DNA from: an uncultured Clostridia bacterium
GTDB lineage: Bacteria; Bacillota_A; Clostridia; Christensenellales; Aristaeellaceae
Assembly: GCA_934645275.1 (NCBI GenBank)
Contig: CAKUDW010000025.1
Span: 1-13,965 of the forward strand
Reading direction: 5' to 3'
DNA: 13,965 nucleotides
In this document: piece after piece, positions 1 to 6,884 of the stretch
Position numbering within the stretch: the stretch's first letter is position 1
Layout of the letters: every line of letters starts with the position of its first letter
Program-made: the position numbers and the translations under genes
The notes under the pieces: generated by a model
Databases searched by the model: none
Seen by the model: only the letters and a program-made list of their open reading frames with translations
Told to the model about the DNA's origin: nothing

Positions 1-473
1 CGCTGCTTGTAGCATTCGGCGGTGAGCATGCGGTTGACGGAGAATAGCGCGCCCACATCGCGCAGGAAGTCGATGTAGTTCAGATCGCGCAGCCAGTCGG
101 CGTTGTTCACGATCACGGCGCAGTTTTCCTTCTCGGGATCGAAATCCAGGAAAGATTCCATCTGCTTTTTGATGTGCGCGACGTTGTTGTCAATATCCTC
201 CACGGTGAGCACCTTGCGCAGATCGCTCTTGCCGGAAGGATCGCCGATCATGCCTGTGCCGCCGCCCATCAGCGCGAAGGGCTTGTGCCCAGCCTTTTGC
301 AGGTGCGCCATGGCCATAATCGGAATGTAGTGGCCAATATGCAGCGAATCGGCGGTGGGATCGAAGCCCACATAGAAGGGCACCATTTCCTGATCAAATG
401 CCTTGTAGAGGTCCTCTTCAAAGGTAATCTGCTTTACAAACCCGCGTTCCTTCAACAAATCCAATGCATTCAT
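1..473 (-). CDS. tyrS: Tyrosyl-tRNA synthetase, N-terminal part (cut by window edge)
   Basis: This is the start of tyrosyl-tRNA synthetase, the class I enzyme that activates tyrosine with ATP and charges tRNA-Tyr in the cytoplasm. About 157 codons are visible. The protein begins MNALDLLKERGFVKQ, has the tyrosine-pocket stretch YVGFDPTADSLHIGH with the class I HIGH signature at residues 45-48, and the glycine-rich GGTGMIGDPSG stretch near residues 70-81. The KMSKS loop and the tRNA-binding C-terminal domain lie beyond the left edge. The ATG at 473 is preceded by GGAGAG at good spacing. It starts 21 bases after the aminotransferase gene on the same strand, so the two are probably cotranscribed. 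No T-box leader precedes it, although many Firmicutes tyrS genes have one. Family assignment is very secure. Confidence 0.96.
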   Translation of the reverse strand, partial: MNALDLLKERGFVKQITFEEDLYKAFDQEMVPFYVGFDPTADSLHIGHYIPIMAMAHLQKAGHKPFALMGGGTGMIGDPSGKSDLRKVLTVEDIDNNVAHIKKQMESFLDFDPEKENCAVIVNNADWLRDLNYIDFLRDVGALFSVNRMLTAECYKQ

Positions 474-494
474 GTTTTATCTCTCCAAATCGTT

Positions 495-1694
495 TTATTT
501 TTTCAAATCTTTAATCAGCGCGCCCAGCCGGCCCATGCCTTCGGCGATGGCCGCCGGTTCCTGCATGGAAAAATTCAGGCGCAGCGTATTTTCATGGCCG
601 CCCTCGGGATAGAAGTGCGTGCCGGGCACGAAGGCCACGTTTTTCTCGATTGCCTTCTCCAGCAGCACCTGCGCGCTCATGTCGCGCGGCAGCCGCGCCC
701 ACACGAACAATCCGCCCTGCGGCACTGTGTGTACCGTGCCCTCCGGAAAAGCGCTGAGCGCGTCGAGCATCGCGTCCAGCTGATGCCGGTAATCGGCGCA
801 TATGCGCTTCAAGTGCGGCTCCAGCAAGCCCTTTTCCAGATACAGCTCCACGATGGCCTGGTTCAGCAGCGGGGAATGCACGTCCGACGACTGCTTGCCG
901 ATCACCATCTTGCGCAGCAGGCCCGCATCCGGCACGGCGGCCGCGCCCACACGCAGTCCCGGCGAAATATACTTGGAATAGCTGGACATGTATACCACCC
1001 AGCCCTCCTCATCGTACGAGGAAATGGAAGGCAGCGCCTCGCCCGAATAGCGCAGGTCCCGGTAGGGATCATCCTCGGCGATGACGAAGCCGTTCTTCGC
1101 GGCCATGATGGCCAGCGCCTTGCGGCGCTCGCCGGTCAGCGTGCGCCCAGTGGGGTTCTGAAAGGTGGGGATCACATACATCAGCTTCGGGCGATACTTC
1201 TTCACCAGCGCTTCGGCCTCGTCGATGATTACACCGCCCTCGTCCGTAGGCATGGGAATAATGCGCGCGCCGTAGATGCGCATGGCCTGAATCGCGCCCA
1301 GAAAGGTGGGACTTTCGCAGAGCACCACGTCGCCGGGATTAATCAGCGCCTTCAGCAGCAGATCAAACGCCTGCGACGAGCCCTGTACCGGCAGTATATT
1401 TTCCGCCGTGCAGCGCACGCCTGCCGTCTGCGACAGATACTGCGCCGTGCGCTCGCGCAAGCCGGGCAGGCCTTCGGTCGCGCCGTATTGCAGAATGGCC
1501 GCACCGTAGCGGTCGATGGCCTCGCAAGCCACAGCCTTCACCGCGTCCGGCTCCAGCGCCCGCATGGAGGGATTGCCCCCGGCGAAGGAAATCATGCCCG
1601 GCTTGCCCAGCAGCTTGAATATATCGCGTATGGCGCTGCCGGATACGCCGCGCAACGCGCTGGAAATCAGGTTTTCATTGAAAGGCATATTCAT
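495..1694 (-). CDS. PLP-dependent class I/II aminotransferase (2-aminoadipate/aromatic aminotransferase-like)
   Basis: A 399-residue fold-type I aminotransferase that moves an amino group between an amino acid and a 2-oxo acid using pyridoxal phosphate. The N-terminal ISFAGGNPSMRALEPDAV and YGATEGLPGLRE stretches, the central PTFQNPTGRTLT motif and the PLP-lysine motif SSYSKYISPGLRVG (Lys about 241) are typical of the LysN/MocR-C-terminal-domain type of family AT-I. There is no GntR DNA-binding domain, and the length fits a free-standing enzyme. The ATG at 1694 has AAGGATG just upstream; a second ATG two codons on is possible. The substrate cannot be read from sequence. The adjacent tyrS makes an aromatic amino acid plausible, but 2-aminoadipate, branched-chain or broad specificity are equally open. 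Confidence 0.9.
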   Translation of the reverse strand: MNMPFNENLISSALRGVSGSAIRDIFKLLGKPGMISFAGGNPSMRALEPDAVKAVACEAIDRYGAAILQYGATEGLPGLRERTAQYLSQTAGVRCTAENILPVQGSSQAFDLLLKALINPGDVVLCESPTFLGAIQAMRIYGARIIPMPTDEGGVIIDEAEALVKKYRPKLMYVIPTFQNPTGRTLTGERRKALAIMAAKNGFVIAEDDPYRDLRYSGEALPSISSYDEEGWVVYMSSYSKYISPGLRVGAAAVPDAGLLRKMVIGKQSSDVHSPLLNQAIVELYLEKGLLEPHLKRICADYRHQLDAMLDALSAFPEGTVHTVPQGGLFVWARLPRDMSAQVLLEKAIEKNVAFVPGTHFYPEGGHENTLRLNFSMQEPAAIAEGMGRLGALIKDLKK

Positions 1695-1720
1695 CGCATC
1701 CTTGCATTCTTATAATGAAC

Positions 1721-1749
1721 AAAATACCACAGGCACACCGCGCTGTCAA
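1721..1749 (-). promoter_or_regulatory. Promoter for aminotransferase-tyrS
   Basis: Read on the minus strand, a perfect TTGACA (1749-1744) is followed after 17 bases by TATTTT (1726-1721), with a TG one base upstream of the -10. Transcription should start near 1714, giving a leader of only about 20 nt before the ATG at 1694. That leaves no room for a T-box or other leader control. Confidence 0.75.
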
Positions 1750-1770
1750 GCAAAATTCGGCTTCATTTCC

Positions 1771-1782
1771 GGCTTGCAAGCC
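1771..1782. promoter_or_regulatory. Perfect 12-bp palindrome over the -35 box, possible operator
   Basis: GGCTTGCAAGCC is identical to its own reverse complement. The TTGCAA -35 hexamer of the plus-strand promoter lies exactly in its centre. A dimeric regulator bound here would block that promoter. The sequence is direct; the operator role is inference and no regulator is identified. Confidence 0.35.
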
Positions 1783-1802
1783 CGGCGAAAATGGTTTACA
1801 AT
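1774..1802 (+). promoter_or_regulatory. Promoter for the HAD-hprK-glcK-pepT-dapF operon
   Basis: TTGCAA (1774-1779), a 17-base spacer and TACAAT (1797-1802) match the sigma-A consensus. Predicted start near 1809, giving a leader of about 60 nt before the ATG at 1868. It is divergent from the aminotransferase promoter, with about 24 bp between the two -35 boxes. Confidence 0.65.
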
Positions 1803-1867
1803 ATAAAAAGCCAGACACGCAGCCGTCAATGCGGCCAACGAACGAACCGGGAGGACAAACAAACGCT

Positions 1868-2686
1868 ATGATACGCCTGATTGCAATTGATCTTGACGGC
1901 ACGCTGCTATCCACGGGCAGCCAGCTGCCGCAGCAGAACATCGACGCGCTGAAGCGCGCCATGGACGCGGGCGTGCGCGTCGCCATTTCCAGCGGCCGCA
2001 TGATCGAAGCCACGCTGCCCATTGCGCGGCAGATCGGCGTAAACGCGCCGATGGCGCTGTTTAACGGCGCAATGGTATACGATATGACCGCCGACCGCAT
2101 ACTGGCGGGCAAAACTGTGCCCCGGGAAATTGCCGTCGCCGTGCTGAAGCGGCTGGAAGCACTGGGCGCCTACACCCATGCTTTTCCCGGCCGCGGCTAT
2201 TATCTGGAAAAGCGCTGCGCGTGGACCGAATACTACGAAAACAAGATCGGCGTGCGCGGCACGGAGGTGGGCGCGCCGCTTTCGCAGTGGCTTGACAGCG
2301 ACGTGTACAAGCTGTTGACGCTGGGCGAGCCCGAACAGCTCGACCAACTGATCGCCGCGCTTCAGCCCGAATTTCCGCAGCTGAACTTTGTGAAATCCGG
2401 CAAGACGCACCTCGAAATCGTGCTGGCGGGCGTGGACAAGGCGGACGGCATGCGCGGCGTGAGCGCCGCCACCGGCATAGCTCCCGATGAAATGCTGGCC
2501 TTTGGCGACGAAATGAACGATATGCCAATGCTGAAATACTGCGGCGTGAGCTATGCGATGGAAAACGCGCCCGAGAGCGTGCGCCGCGAGGTGAAATTAA
2601 TCGCGCCGAAGAATACGGACTGCGGCGTGGCGCGCATCGTAAATCTGTACCTGGATGAGGGCAGAATGGGAGGCAGCGGTCAGTGA
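1868..2686 (+). CDS. Cof-type HAD-superfamily phosphatase
   Basis: A 272-residue haloacid-dehalogenase-like hydrolase of the Cof/YidA type, which typically dephosphorylates sugar phosphates, nucleotides or flavin precursors in the cytoplasm. Motif I is IAIDLDGTLL, with nucleophile Asp8 and acid/base Asp10. Motif II is the SSGRM region. Lys191 in VDKADGMRGV is motif III. GDEMNDMPML gives the Mg-binding motif IV acids at Asp214 and Asp218. The middle of the protein is the C2-type cap that sets substrate choice, so the substrate is unknown. The ATG at 1868 was chosen because GGGAGG (1849-1854) precedes it and the predicted transcription start is near 1809; the longer open frame from 1715 begins upstream of the promoter. 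It is the first gene of a five-gene operon, and its stop overlaps the hprK start by 4 bases. Confidence 0.9.
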   Translation: MIRLIAIDLDGTLLSTGSQLPQQNIDALKRAMDAGVRVAISSGRMIEATLPIARQIGVNAPMALFNGAMVYDMTADRILAGKTVPREIAVAVLKRLEALGAYTHAFPGRGYYLEKRCAWTEYYENKIGVRGTEVGAPLSQWLDSDVYKLLTLGEPEQLDQLIAALQPEFPQLNFVKSGKTHLEIVLAGVDKADGMRGVSAATGIAPDEMLAFGDEMNDMPMLKYCGVSYAMENAPESVRREVKLIAPKNTDCGVARIVNLYLDEGRMGGSGQ

Positions 2687-3621
2687 TACTCGAACGGGAT
2701 TTTGTAGAAGCGTTGGGACTCAAGCGCATATACGACGCGAAGAAGAAATACCTGCCCATCGAGGTAAGCAATTCCACGCGGCCCGGACTTCAGTTGGCGG
2801 ACTATTGGGATTTCTTCGCCTTCGAACGCCCGCAGCTGTTGGGGCTGGTGGAAATGACCTATCTTTCCAGTCTGGACGAGAGCACGCGGCGCGCGCGGCT
2901 GACGCGGCTGTTCAATTACGACCTGCCGTGCATCGTCATCTGCCGCGATATCCCCTGCTTTGATGAAATGCTGATTCTGGCTGCGGCGCACCGCATTCCG
3001 ATTTACCAGACGCCGAAGCAGACCACGCGCTTCGAGTTGGAACTGATTCGCTACCTGAATCTGGCGCTCGCGCCCCACGAAACGCGTCACGGCGTGTTGG
3101 TGAACGTGTTTGGCACGGGCGTGCTGATTACCGGCAATTCCGGCGTAGGCAAGAGCGAGGCCGCGCTGGAACTGATCAAGCGCGGCCACCAGCTGGTGGC
3201 GGACGACGTGGTAAGCATTCGCCGCCTGAACGAAGGGCAGCTGATCGGCGAATCGCCGGAACGCGTGCGCCACTTTATGGAAATCCGCGGCGTGGGCATC
3301 ATCAACGTGCTCAACCTTTACGGTGCGGGCGCGGTGCAGAACAAAAAGACCATTAACCTGCACGTCCACCTTGAAATGTGGCAGAACGGCAAGGAATACG
3401 ACCGGTTGGGGCTCACGGAAAACTACACCGAAATCCTGGGCGTAAAGCTGCCCTCGCTGCTGCTGCCCATCCACCCGGGCCGCAACCTAGCCGTGGTGCT
3501 GGAGGTGGCAGCGCGCAACTTCCGCCAGAAGCAGATGGGCTACAACGCCGCCATGGATCTGGCGCAGCGCAGCGCCGAAATTGCCCGCCGCGAACAGGAC
3601 GACGGCGAGCTCGACGAATGA
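2683..3621 (+). CDS. hprK: HPr kinase/phosphorylase
   Basis: A 312-residue bifunctional HPr(Ser) kinase/phosphorylase. In Firmicutes it phosphorylates Ser46 of HPr when fructose-1,6-bisphosphate and ATP are high, and reverses this with phosphate, so driving CcpA-dependent catabolite repression. The N-terminal regulatory domain covers about residues 1-125. The C-terminal kinase domain has catalytic-region His136 (TRHGVLV), Walker A GNSGVGKS at 151-158, the VADD pair Asp174-Asp175, the MEIRGVGIINV family signature and a C-terminal FRQKQMGYNAA stretch typical of the family. Length matches the usual 305-320. The start is GTG at 2683, overlapping the upstream TGA as GTGA, with GGGAGG (2668-2673) 9 bases upstream. 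Translational coupling with the HAD gene is likely. The neighbouring ROK glucokinase helps produce the glycolytic signal HprK responds to. Confidence 0.97.
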   Translation: MILERDFVEALGLKRIYDAKKKYLPIEVSNSTRPGLQLADYWDFFAFERPQLLGLVEMTYLSSLDESTRRARLTRLFNYDLPCIVICRDIPCFDEMLILAAAHRIPIYQTPKQTTRFELELIRYLNLALAPHETRHGVLVNVFGTGVLITGNSGVGKSEAALELIKRGHQLVADDVVSIRRLNEGQLIGESPERVRHFMEIRGVGIINVLNLYGAGAVQNKKTINLHVHLEMWQNGKEYDRLGLTENYTEILGVKLPSLLLPIHPGRNLAVVLEVAARNFRQKQMGYNAAMDLAQRSAEIARREQDDGELDE

Positions 3622-3644
3622 CAGTACGGAGGAAATAGACAGCT

Positions 3645-4598
3645 ATGCTCTACATTGGCATCGACGTGGGCGGTACCAGCATCAAGGCCGGCGTCGTAGA
3701 TGAAAGCGGACATATACTTCATAAGGACAGCTGTGCTTCGCAACTGGAGCGCGGCGCTACGGCAATGATCGACGACATGGCGGCGCTTTCGCTGCGGGTG
3801 CTGGCCGAAAGCGGGCACACGCTCGATGAGGTCGCCTCAGTGGGCATCGGCATACCGGGCATGCTCGACCCGCGCACTGGACGCGTGCCCTTCTGCACGA
3901 ACCTGAAGTGGCACGACGTGCCGCTGATGGAGATGATGCGCGCGCGCATCGACAAGCCGATCTTCGCCAACAATGACGCCACCGTGGCCGGACTGGCCGA
4001 GCATGTGGCGGGCGTATGCCGGGGCGCGAAGAACAGCGTGGTCGTCACGCTGGGCACCGGCGTGGGCGGCGGCGTGGTCCTGGACGACAAGGTGTTCATG
4101 GGGCCGCACGGCATTGCCACCGAGGTCGGCCACATGATTACTGTAGCCGGGGGCGAGATGTGTACCTGCGGCAACCGCGGCTGCTGGGAGCGCTATGCCA
4201 GCGCCACAGCCATCATCCGCGAGGGCCGCAAGCTGGCCGCAGCGCAGCCGGAAGGTGCGCTCAATCGCGCGGTAAACGGCGACCTGAGCCGCATTGAGGC
4301 GCGCACCGTGATTGACCTGGCCAAGGCGGGCGACCCGGCCTGCACTGAGCTGTTCGATCGCTATGTCTATCACCTGACCGTGGGACTGGTGAATCTGATT
4401 AATTTGTATGATCCAGAAATCATTGCGCTGGGCGGCGGCGTTTCCAGGGCGGGCGACTTCCTGCTGGACAAGGTGAACGCACTGCTGCCGGAAATGATCT
4501 TCTTTAAATCCATGCCCCACGCGCGGGTGGCGCTGGCCGAGCTCGGAAACGACGCGGGCATTATCGGCGCGGCCATGCTGGGCAGACAGGAGGTATAA
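3645..4598 (+). CDS. glcK: ROK-family sugar kinase, probable glucokinase
   Basis: A 317-residue ROK-family kinase, most likely ATP-dependent glucokinase making glucose-6-phosphate from sugar that enters without the phosphotransferase system. The ATP phosphate-binding loop is IGIDVGGTSIKAGVV at the N-terminus. Asp111 in FANNDATVAG is the expected catalytic base, and LGTGVGGGVV is the second phosphate motif. The ROK zinc site is visible as EVGHM followed by CTCGNRGCWE (Cys173, Cys175, Cys180). Length fits bacterial ROK glucokinases, which lack the DNA-binding domain of ROK repressors. GGAGG (3628-3632) precedes the ATG. The gene lies 23 bp after hprK and 4 bp before pepT. Fructo-, allo- or N-acetylmannosamine kinase activity cannot be excluded from sequence. 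Confidence 0.88.
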   Translation: MLYIGIDVGGTSIKAGVVDESGHILHKDSCASQLERGATAMIDDMAALSLRVLAESGHTLDEVASVGIGIPGMLDPRTGRVPFCTNLKWHDVPLMEMMRARIDKPIFANNDATVAGLAEHVAGVCRGAKNSVVVTLGTGVGGGVVLDDKVFMGPHGIATEVGHMITVAGGEMCTCGNRGCWERYASATAIIREGRKLAAAQPEGALNRAVNGDLSRIEARTVIDLAKAGDPACTELFDRYVYHLTVGLVNLINLYDPEIIALGGGVSRAGDFLLDKVNALLPEMIFFKSMPHARVALAELGNDAGIIGAAMLGRQEV

Positions 4599-4602
4599 TT
4601 AT

Positions 4603-5811
4603 ATGAAGGTTTACGAGCGCCTGCTGCGCTATGTGCAATTCGACACTGCTTCCTGCGAGCGCAACGACTGCTGCCCCTCCACACCCGGCCAACTGGTGCT
4701 GGCCAGGGCGCTGGCGGACGAAATGCGGGAAATGGGTCTCTCCAACGTGCGCCTGGACGCGCACGGCTATCTCTACGCTGAAATTCCGGCCAACACCGAG
4801 GGGTTCCCGGCCATCGGCCTGATCGCGCACATGGACACCGTGGACTGCGTACCCTCCTCGCCGGTGAAGCCGCGCATCGTGGAAAATTACGACGGCAGGG
4901 ACGTGCTGCTCGACGGCGGCGCAACGCTGAGCCCGCGGGATTATCCGGAGCTCGCCGCGCGCGCAGGCAAGGATCTGATCGTGACCGACGGCAAGACCCT
5001 GCTCGGCGCGGACGACAAGGCCGGCGTGGCCGAAATTCTGACCGCCTGTGAAGTCATTCTCGCCAGCGACCGCCCGCATGGCCGCGTTCTGATCGGGTTT
5101 ACGCCGGACGAGGAAATCGGCCGCGGCGCGGACCTGTTCGACGTGAAGGGCTTTGGTGCGGACTTCGCCTATACCGTGGACGGCGACGCGCCCGGCGCCA
5201 TCGAATATGAAAACTTCAACGCAGCTTCGCTGACGCTCAAGTGCCATGGCCGCAGCGTACATCCCGGCGAGGCAAAGAACAAGCTGGTGAACGCCGCGCT
5301 GATCGCCATGGAATTCAACGCCATGCTGCCGCCCGCCGAGCGTCCGGAGCACACTGAGGGCCGCGAGGGCTTCTTCTACCTGTGCGATATTCAGGGCGGT
5401 ACGGAGGAAGCCGAGGCACACTACATTATTCGCGACCACGATCACGCGCGTTTCGAGGCGCGCAAGGCGCTGGCCCGCGACGCGGCCGTCTATCTGAACG
5501 CACGCTATGGCGCGGGCACGGTGGAAGCCGACATTCAGGATTCGTACTTCAACATGCTGGAAGTCATCCAGCCGCACATGCACATCGTGCGCCGAGCGGA
5601 GGAAGCGTGGCGCGCGGTGGGCGTAGAGCCGTTCTCCAATCCCATTCGCGGCGGCACGGACGGCTCGCGGCTCTCGTTTGAGGGTCTGCCCTGCCCGAAT
5701 CTGGGCACCGGCGGATTGAATTTCCACGGGCGCTTTGAATGCATTGCCGTGCAGGACATGGACGCTGTGAGCCGCATGCTGGTAGAACTGGTATGCATGA
5801 AGGAGAAATGA
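4603..5811 (+). CDS. pepT: Peptidase T (tripeptide aminopeptidase, M20B)
   Basis: A 402-residue zinc aminopeptidase that removes the N-terminal residue from tripeptides in the cytoplasm, the last step of peptide use and turnover. The di-zinc ligands expected from characterised PepT are all present: His76 and catalytic Asp78 in HMDTVD, Asp137 in GADDKAG, catalytic Glu170 with ligand Glu171 in TPDEEIG, Asp193 in YTVDGDAPG, and His375 in GGLNFHGRFE. The lid/dimerisation domain between about residues 205 and 320 carries the CHGRSVHPGEAKNKLVNA stretch, and RGGTDGS follows. Length is close to the usual 405-410. The ATG at 4603 comes 4 bases after the glcK stop, with AGGAGG overlapping the end of glcK, which suggests translational coupling. 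Confidence 0.95.
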   Translation: MKVYERLLRYVQFDTASCERNDCCPSTPGQLVLARALADEMREMGLSNVRLDAHGYLYAEIPANTEGFPAIGLIAHMDTVDCVPSSPVKPRIVENYDGRDVLLDGGATLSPRDYPELAARAGKDLIVTDGKTLLGADDKAGVAEILTACEVILASDRPHGRVLIGFTPDEEIGRGADLFDVKGFGADFAYTVDGDAPGAIEYENFNAASLTLKCHGRSVHPGEAKNKLVNAALIAMEFNAMLPPAERPEHTEGREGFFYLCDIQGGTEEAEAHYIIRDHDHARFEARKALARDAAVYLNARYGAGTVEADIQDSYFNMLEVIQPHMHIVRRAEEAWRAVGVEPFSNPIRGGTDGSRLSFEGLPCPNLGTGGLNFHGRFECIAVQDMDAVSRMLVELVCMKEK

Positions 5812-5813
5812 GC

Positions 5814-6656
5814 GTGAGATTCACCAAGCTGCAGGGCATCGGCAACGATTTTATCGCCCTGGACGCCGTACACTGCGATATCCCAAGCCCGAACGCGCTG
5901 GGCAGGGCGCTGTGCGACCGGCGCTTCGGCATCGGCGCAGATGGGCTGATCCTGGCCTGCCCGAGCGCCGTGGCCGATATGCGCATGCGCATCATCAATC
6001 CGGACGGCAGCGAGGCCGAAATGTGCGGCAATGGCATACGCTGCGCCGCGAAATTCATGCATGATTCGGGACTGGTGCGCAAGACCGAATTCGATGTGGA
6101 AACGCTGGCAGGCGTCAAGCGCATTCGCCTGCAAATGGACGGCGACGCGGCCGTGGGCGCGACGGTGGACATGGGCGTACCTCTGTTAAACCCCGAAATG
6201 ATCCCGGTAGCGGCGGAGACGAACCGCGTGCATATTCCGCTGGACGGGCGCGACTGCGCATTCTTCTGCGTCAACACCGGCGTTCCGCACGTCGTGACCT
6301 TTGATTATTATCCCGAAAACCGTGCCGATTTCTGGCGCTTCGGCGAAATGCTGGAAGTACACCCGCTGTTTCCTCGAAAGGCGAACGTGGAGTTCTGCCG
6401 GGCCGACGACCAGGAAAACATCCGCGTGAAGGTGTGGGAGCGCGCCATCGGCCCCACGCTGGCCTGCGGCACCGGCTCCTGCGCGGCGCTGGTCGCGGCG
6501 GCGACATTGGGCCTGACCGGGCGCGCGGCAAACGTACATCTCCCCGGCGGTACCCTGCGCGACGAGTGGCTTCCCGATGGCCGCATCCTCATGACCGGTC
6601 CCGCGCAAAGCGTGTTCACCGGTGAGATCGATCTGAAAAACTTTCTATCGGAGTAA
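5814..6656 (+). CDS. dapF: Diaminopimelate epimerase
   Basis: A 280-residue PLP-independent epimerase that converts LL- to meso-diaminopimelate, precursor of lysine and of peptidoglycan cross-links. Both catalytic cysteines are present: Cys71 in EMCGNGIRCA and Cys218 in ACGTGSCAA. The N-terminal FTKLQGIGNDF and the RIINPDGSEAEMCGNG stretch are family hallmarks. Two starts compete. The ATG at 5808 overlaps the pepT stop (ATGA) but sits only about 2 bases after AAGGAG (5800-5805). The GTG at 5814 has an 8-base spacing and gives the usual short N-terminus, so I prefer it; the difference is two residues. It is the last gene of the operon, followed by the hairpin cluster. Confidence 0.95.
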   Translation: MRFTKLQGIGNDFIALDAVHCDIPSPNALGRALCDRRFGIGADGLILACPSAVADMRMRIINPDGSEAEMCGNGIRCAAKFMHDSGLVRKTEFDVETLAGVKRIRLQMDGDAAVGATVDMGVPLLNPEMIPVAAETNRVHIPLDGRDCAFFCVNTGVPHVVTFDYYPENRADFWRFGEMLEVHPLFPRKANVEFCRADDQENIRVKVWERAIGPTLACGTGSCAALVAAATLGLTGRAANVHLPGGTLRDEWLPDGRILMTGPAQSVFTGEIDLKNFLSE

Positions 6657-6669
6657 CCATAGTGCTTTG

Positions 6670-6707
6670 CCGGAAACGGCGCTTTGCGCCGGTTTCGGTG
6701 CGTTTAT
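6670..6707 (+). terminator. Hairpin after dapF, weak intrinsic terminator
   Basis: A 13-position stem (6670-6682 with 6686-6698) around a TTT loop has one A-G mismatch and one G-U pair. It is followed by TGCGTTTAT, a short T-rich tail. It lies 13 bases after the dapF stop, a natural place for a first, leaky terminator. Confidence 0.5.
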
Positions 6708-6711
6708 AGCA

Positions 6712-6771
6712 GTCGCGACTCCTGAGGAGGCGCGACCAGCCCGCCCCCTGCGCAAGCTGCGGGGCGGTGCT
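6712..6771 (+). other. Two further hairpins of unknown role between two terminators
   Basis: Hairpin one: GTCGCG (6712-6717) pairs with CGCGAC (6731-6736), enclosing CTCC/GGAG with a TGA loop. Hairpin two: AGC plus CCGCCCC (6738-6747) pairs with GGGGCGG plus GCT (6761-6771), with a one-base bulge. With the flanking hairpins they form an almost continuous array of four stems in 130 bases. This could be the body of a small structured RNA or simply a processed mRNA 3' end. No promoter of its own was seen and I do not recognise a known RNA family. Confidence 0.4.
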
Positions 6772-6772
6772 G

Positions 6773-6810
6773 CCGGAGCCTCCACCTTGTGGGGTCTCCG
6801 GTGCGTTTTT
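6773..6810 (+). terminator. Intrinsic terminator of the dapF operon
   Basis: A 13-position GC-rich stem (6773-6785 with 6789-6801, one C-T mismatch and one T-G pair) around a CTT loop is followed by TGCGTTTTT. This is the stronger of the two terminator-like hairpins after dapF. Its downstream sequence GGTGCGTTT matches that of the first. Confidence 0.75.
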
Positions 6811-6835
6811 GCTAATTCTCGTCCTTTATAAATTT

Positions 6836-6865
6836 GTCCCGCCGCTCTGGTTAGAGCGGCGGGAC
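6836..6865. terminator. Perfect 12-bp hairpin between convergent dapF and glyA
   Basis: GTCCCGCCGCTC (6836-6847) and its exact complement (6854-6865) enclose a TGGTTA loop. It begins 19 bases beyond the glyA stop on the minus strand. The minus-strand tail is AAATTTATAAA and the plus-strand tail ATTTCGC, so neither has a clean U-tract. It probably marks or protects the glyA 3' end; efficient intrinsic termination is uncertain. Confidence 0.5.
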
Positions 6866-6884
6866 ATTTCGCATATTCACGGCA

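Noticed and set aside
174..1715. 513-codon plus-strand open frame opposite tyrS and the aminotransferase
   Set aside because: It lies antisense to two clear genes, has a His/Arg/Gln-rich composition with no family motif, and is explained by GC-rich codon use on the other strand.
1711..1716. Plus-strand TATAAT as a promoter for the HAD gene
   Set aside because: No -35 box at suitable spacing upstream (that region is the start of the minus-strand aminotransferase); the TTGCAA-17-TACAAT pair is a better candidate.
2680..3474. 264-codon minus-strand open frame opposite hprK
   Set aside because: Shadow of hprK; no recognisable domain and composition typical of antisense translation of GC-rich genes.
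4591..4600. TATAATTAT sequence at the glcK/pepT junction as an internal promoter
   Set aside because: No -35-like hexamer 16-18 bases upstream; it arises from the glcK stop and spacer in a coupled operon.
4561..5727. 388-codon minus-strand open frame opposite pepT
   Set aside because: Antisense to a fully conserved pepT with all catalytic residues; low-complexity Ala/Arg/Val/His composition and no ribosome binding site.
6657..6884. A short protein in the gap after dapF
   Set aside because: The available frame from 6767 crosses the terminator and the glyA 3' end, has no ribosome binding site, and the region is better explained by hairpins.
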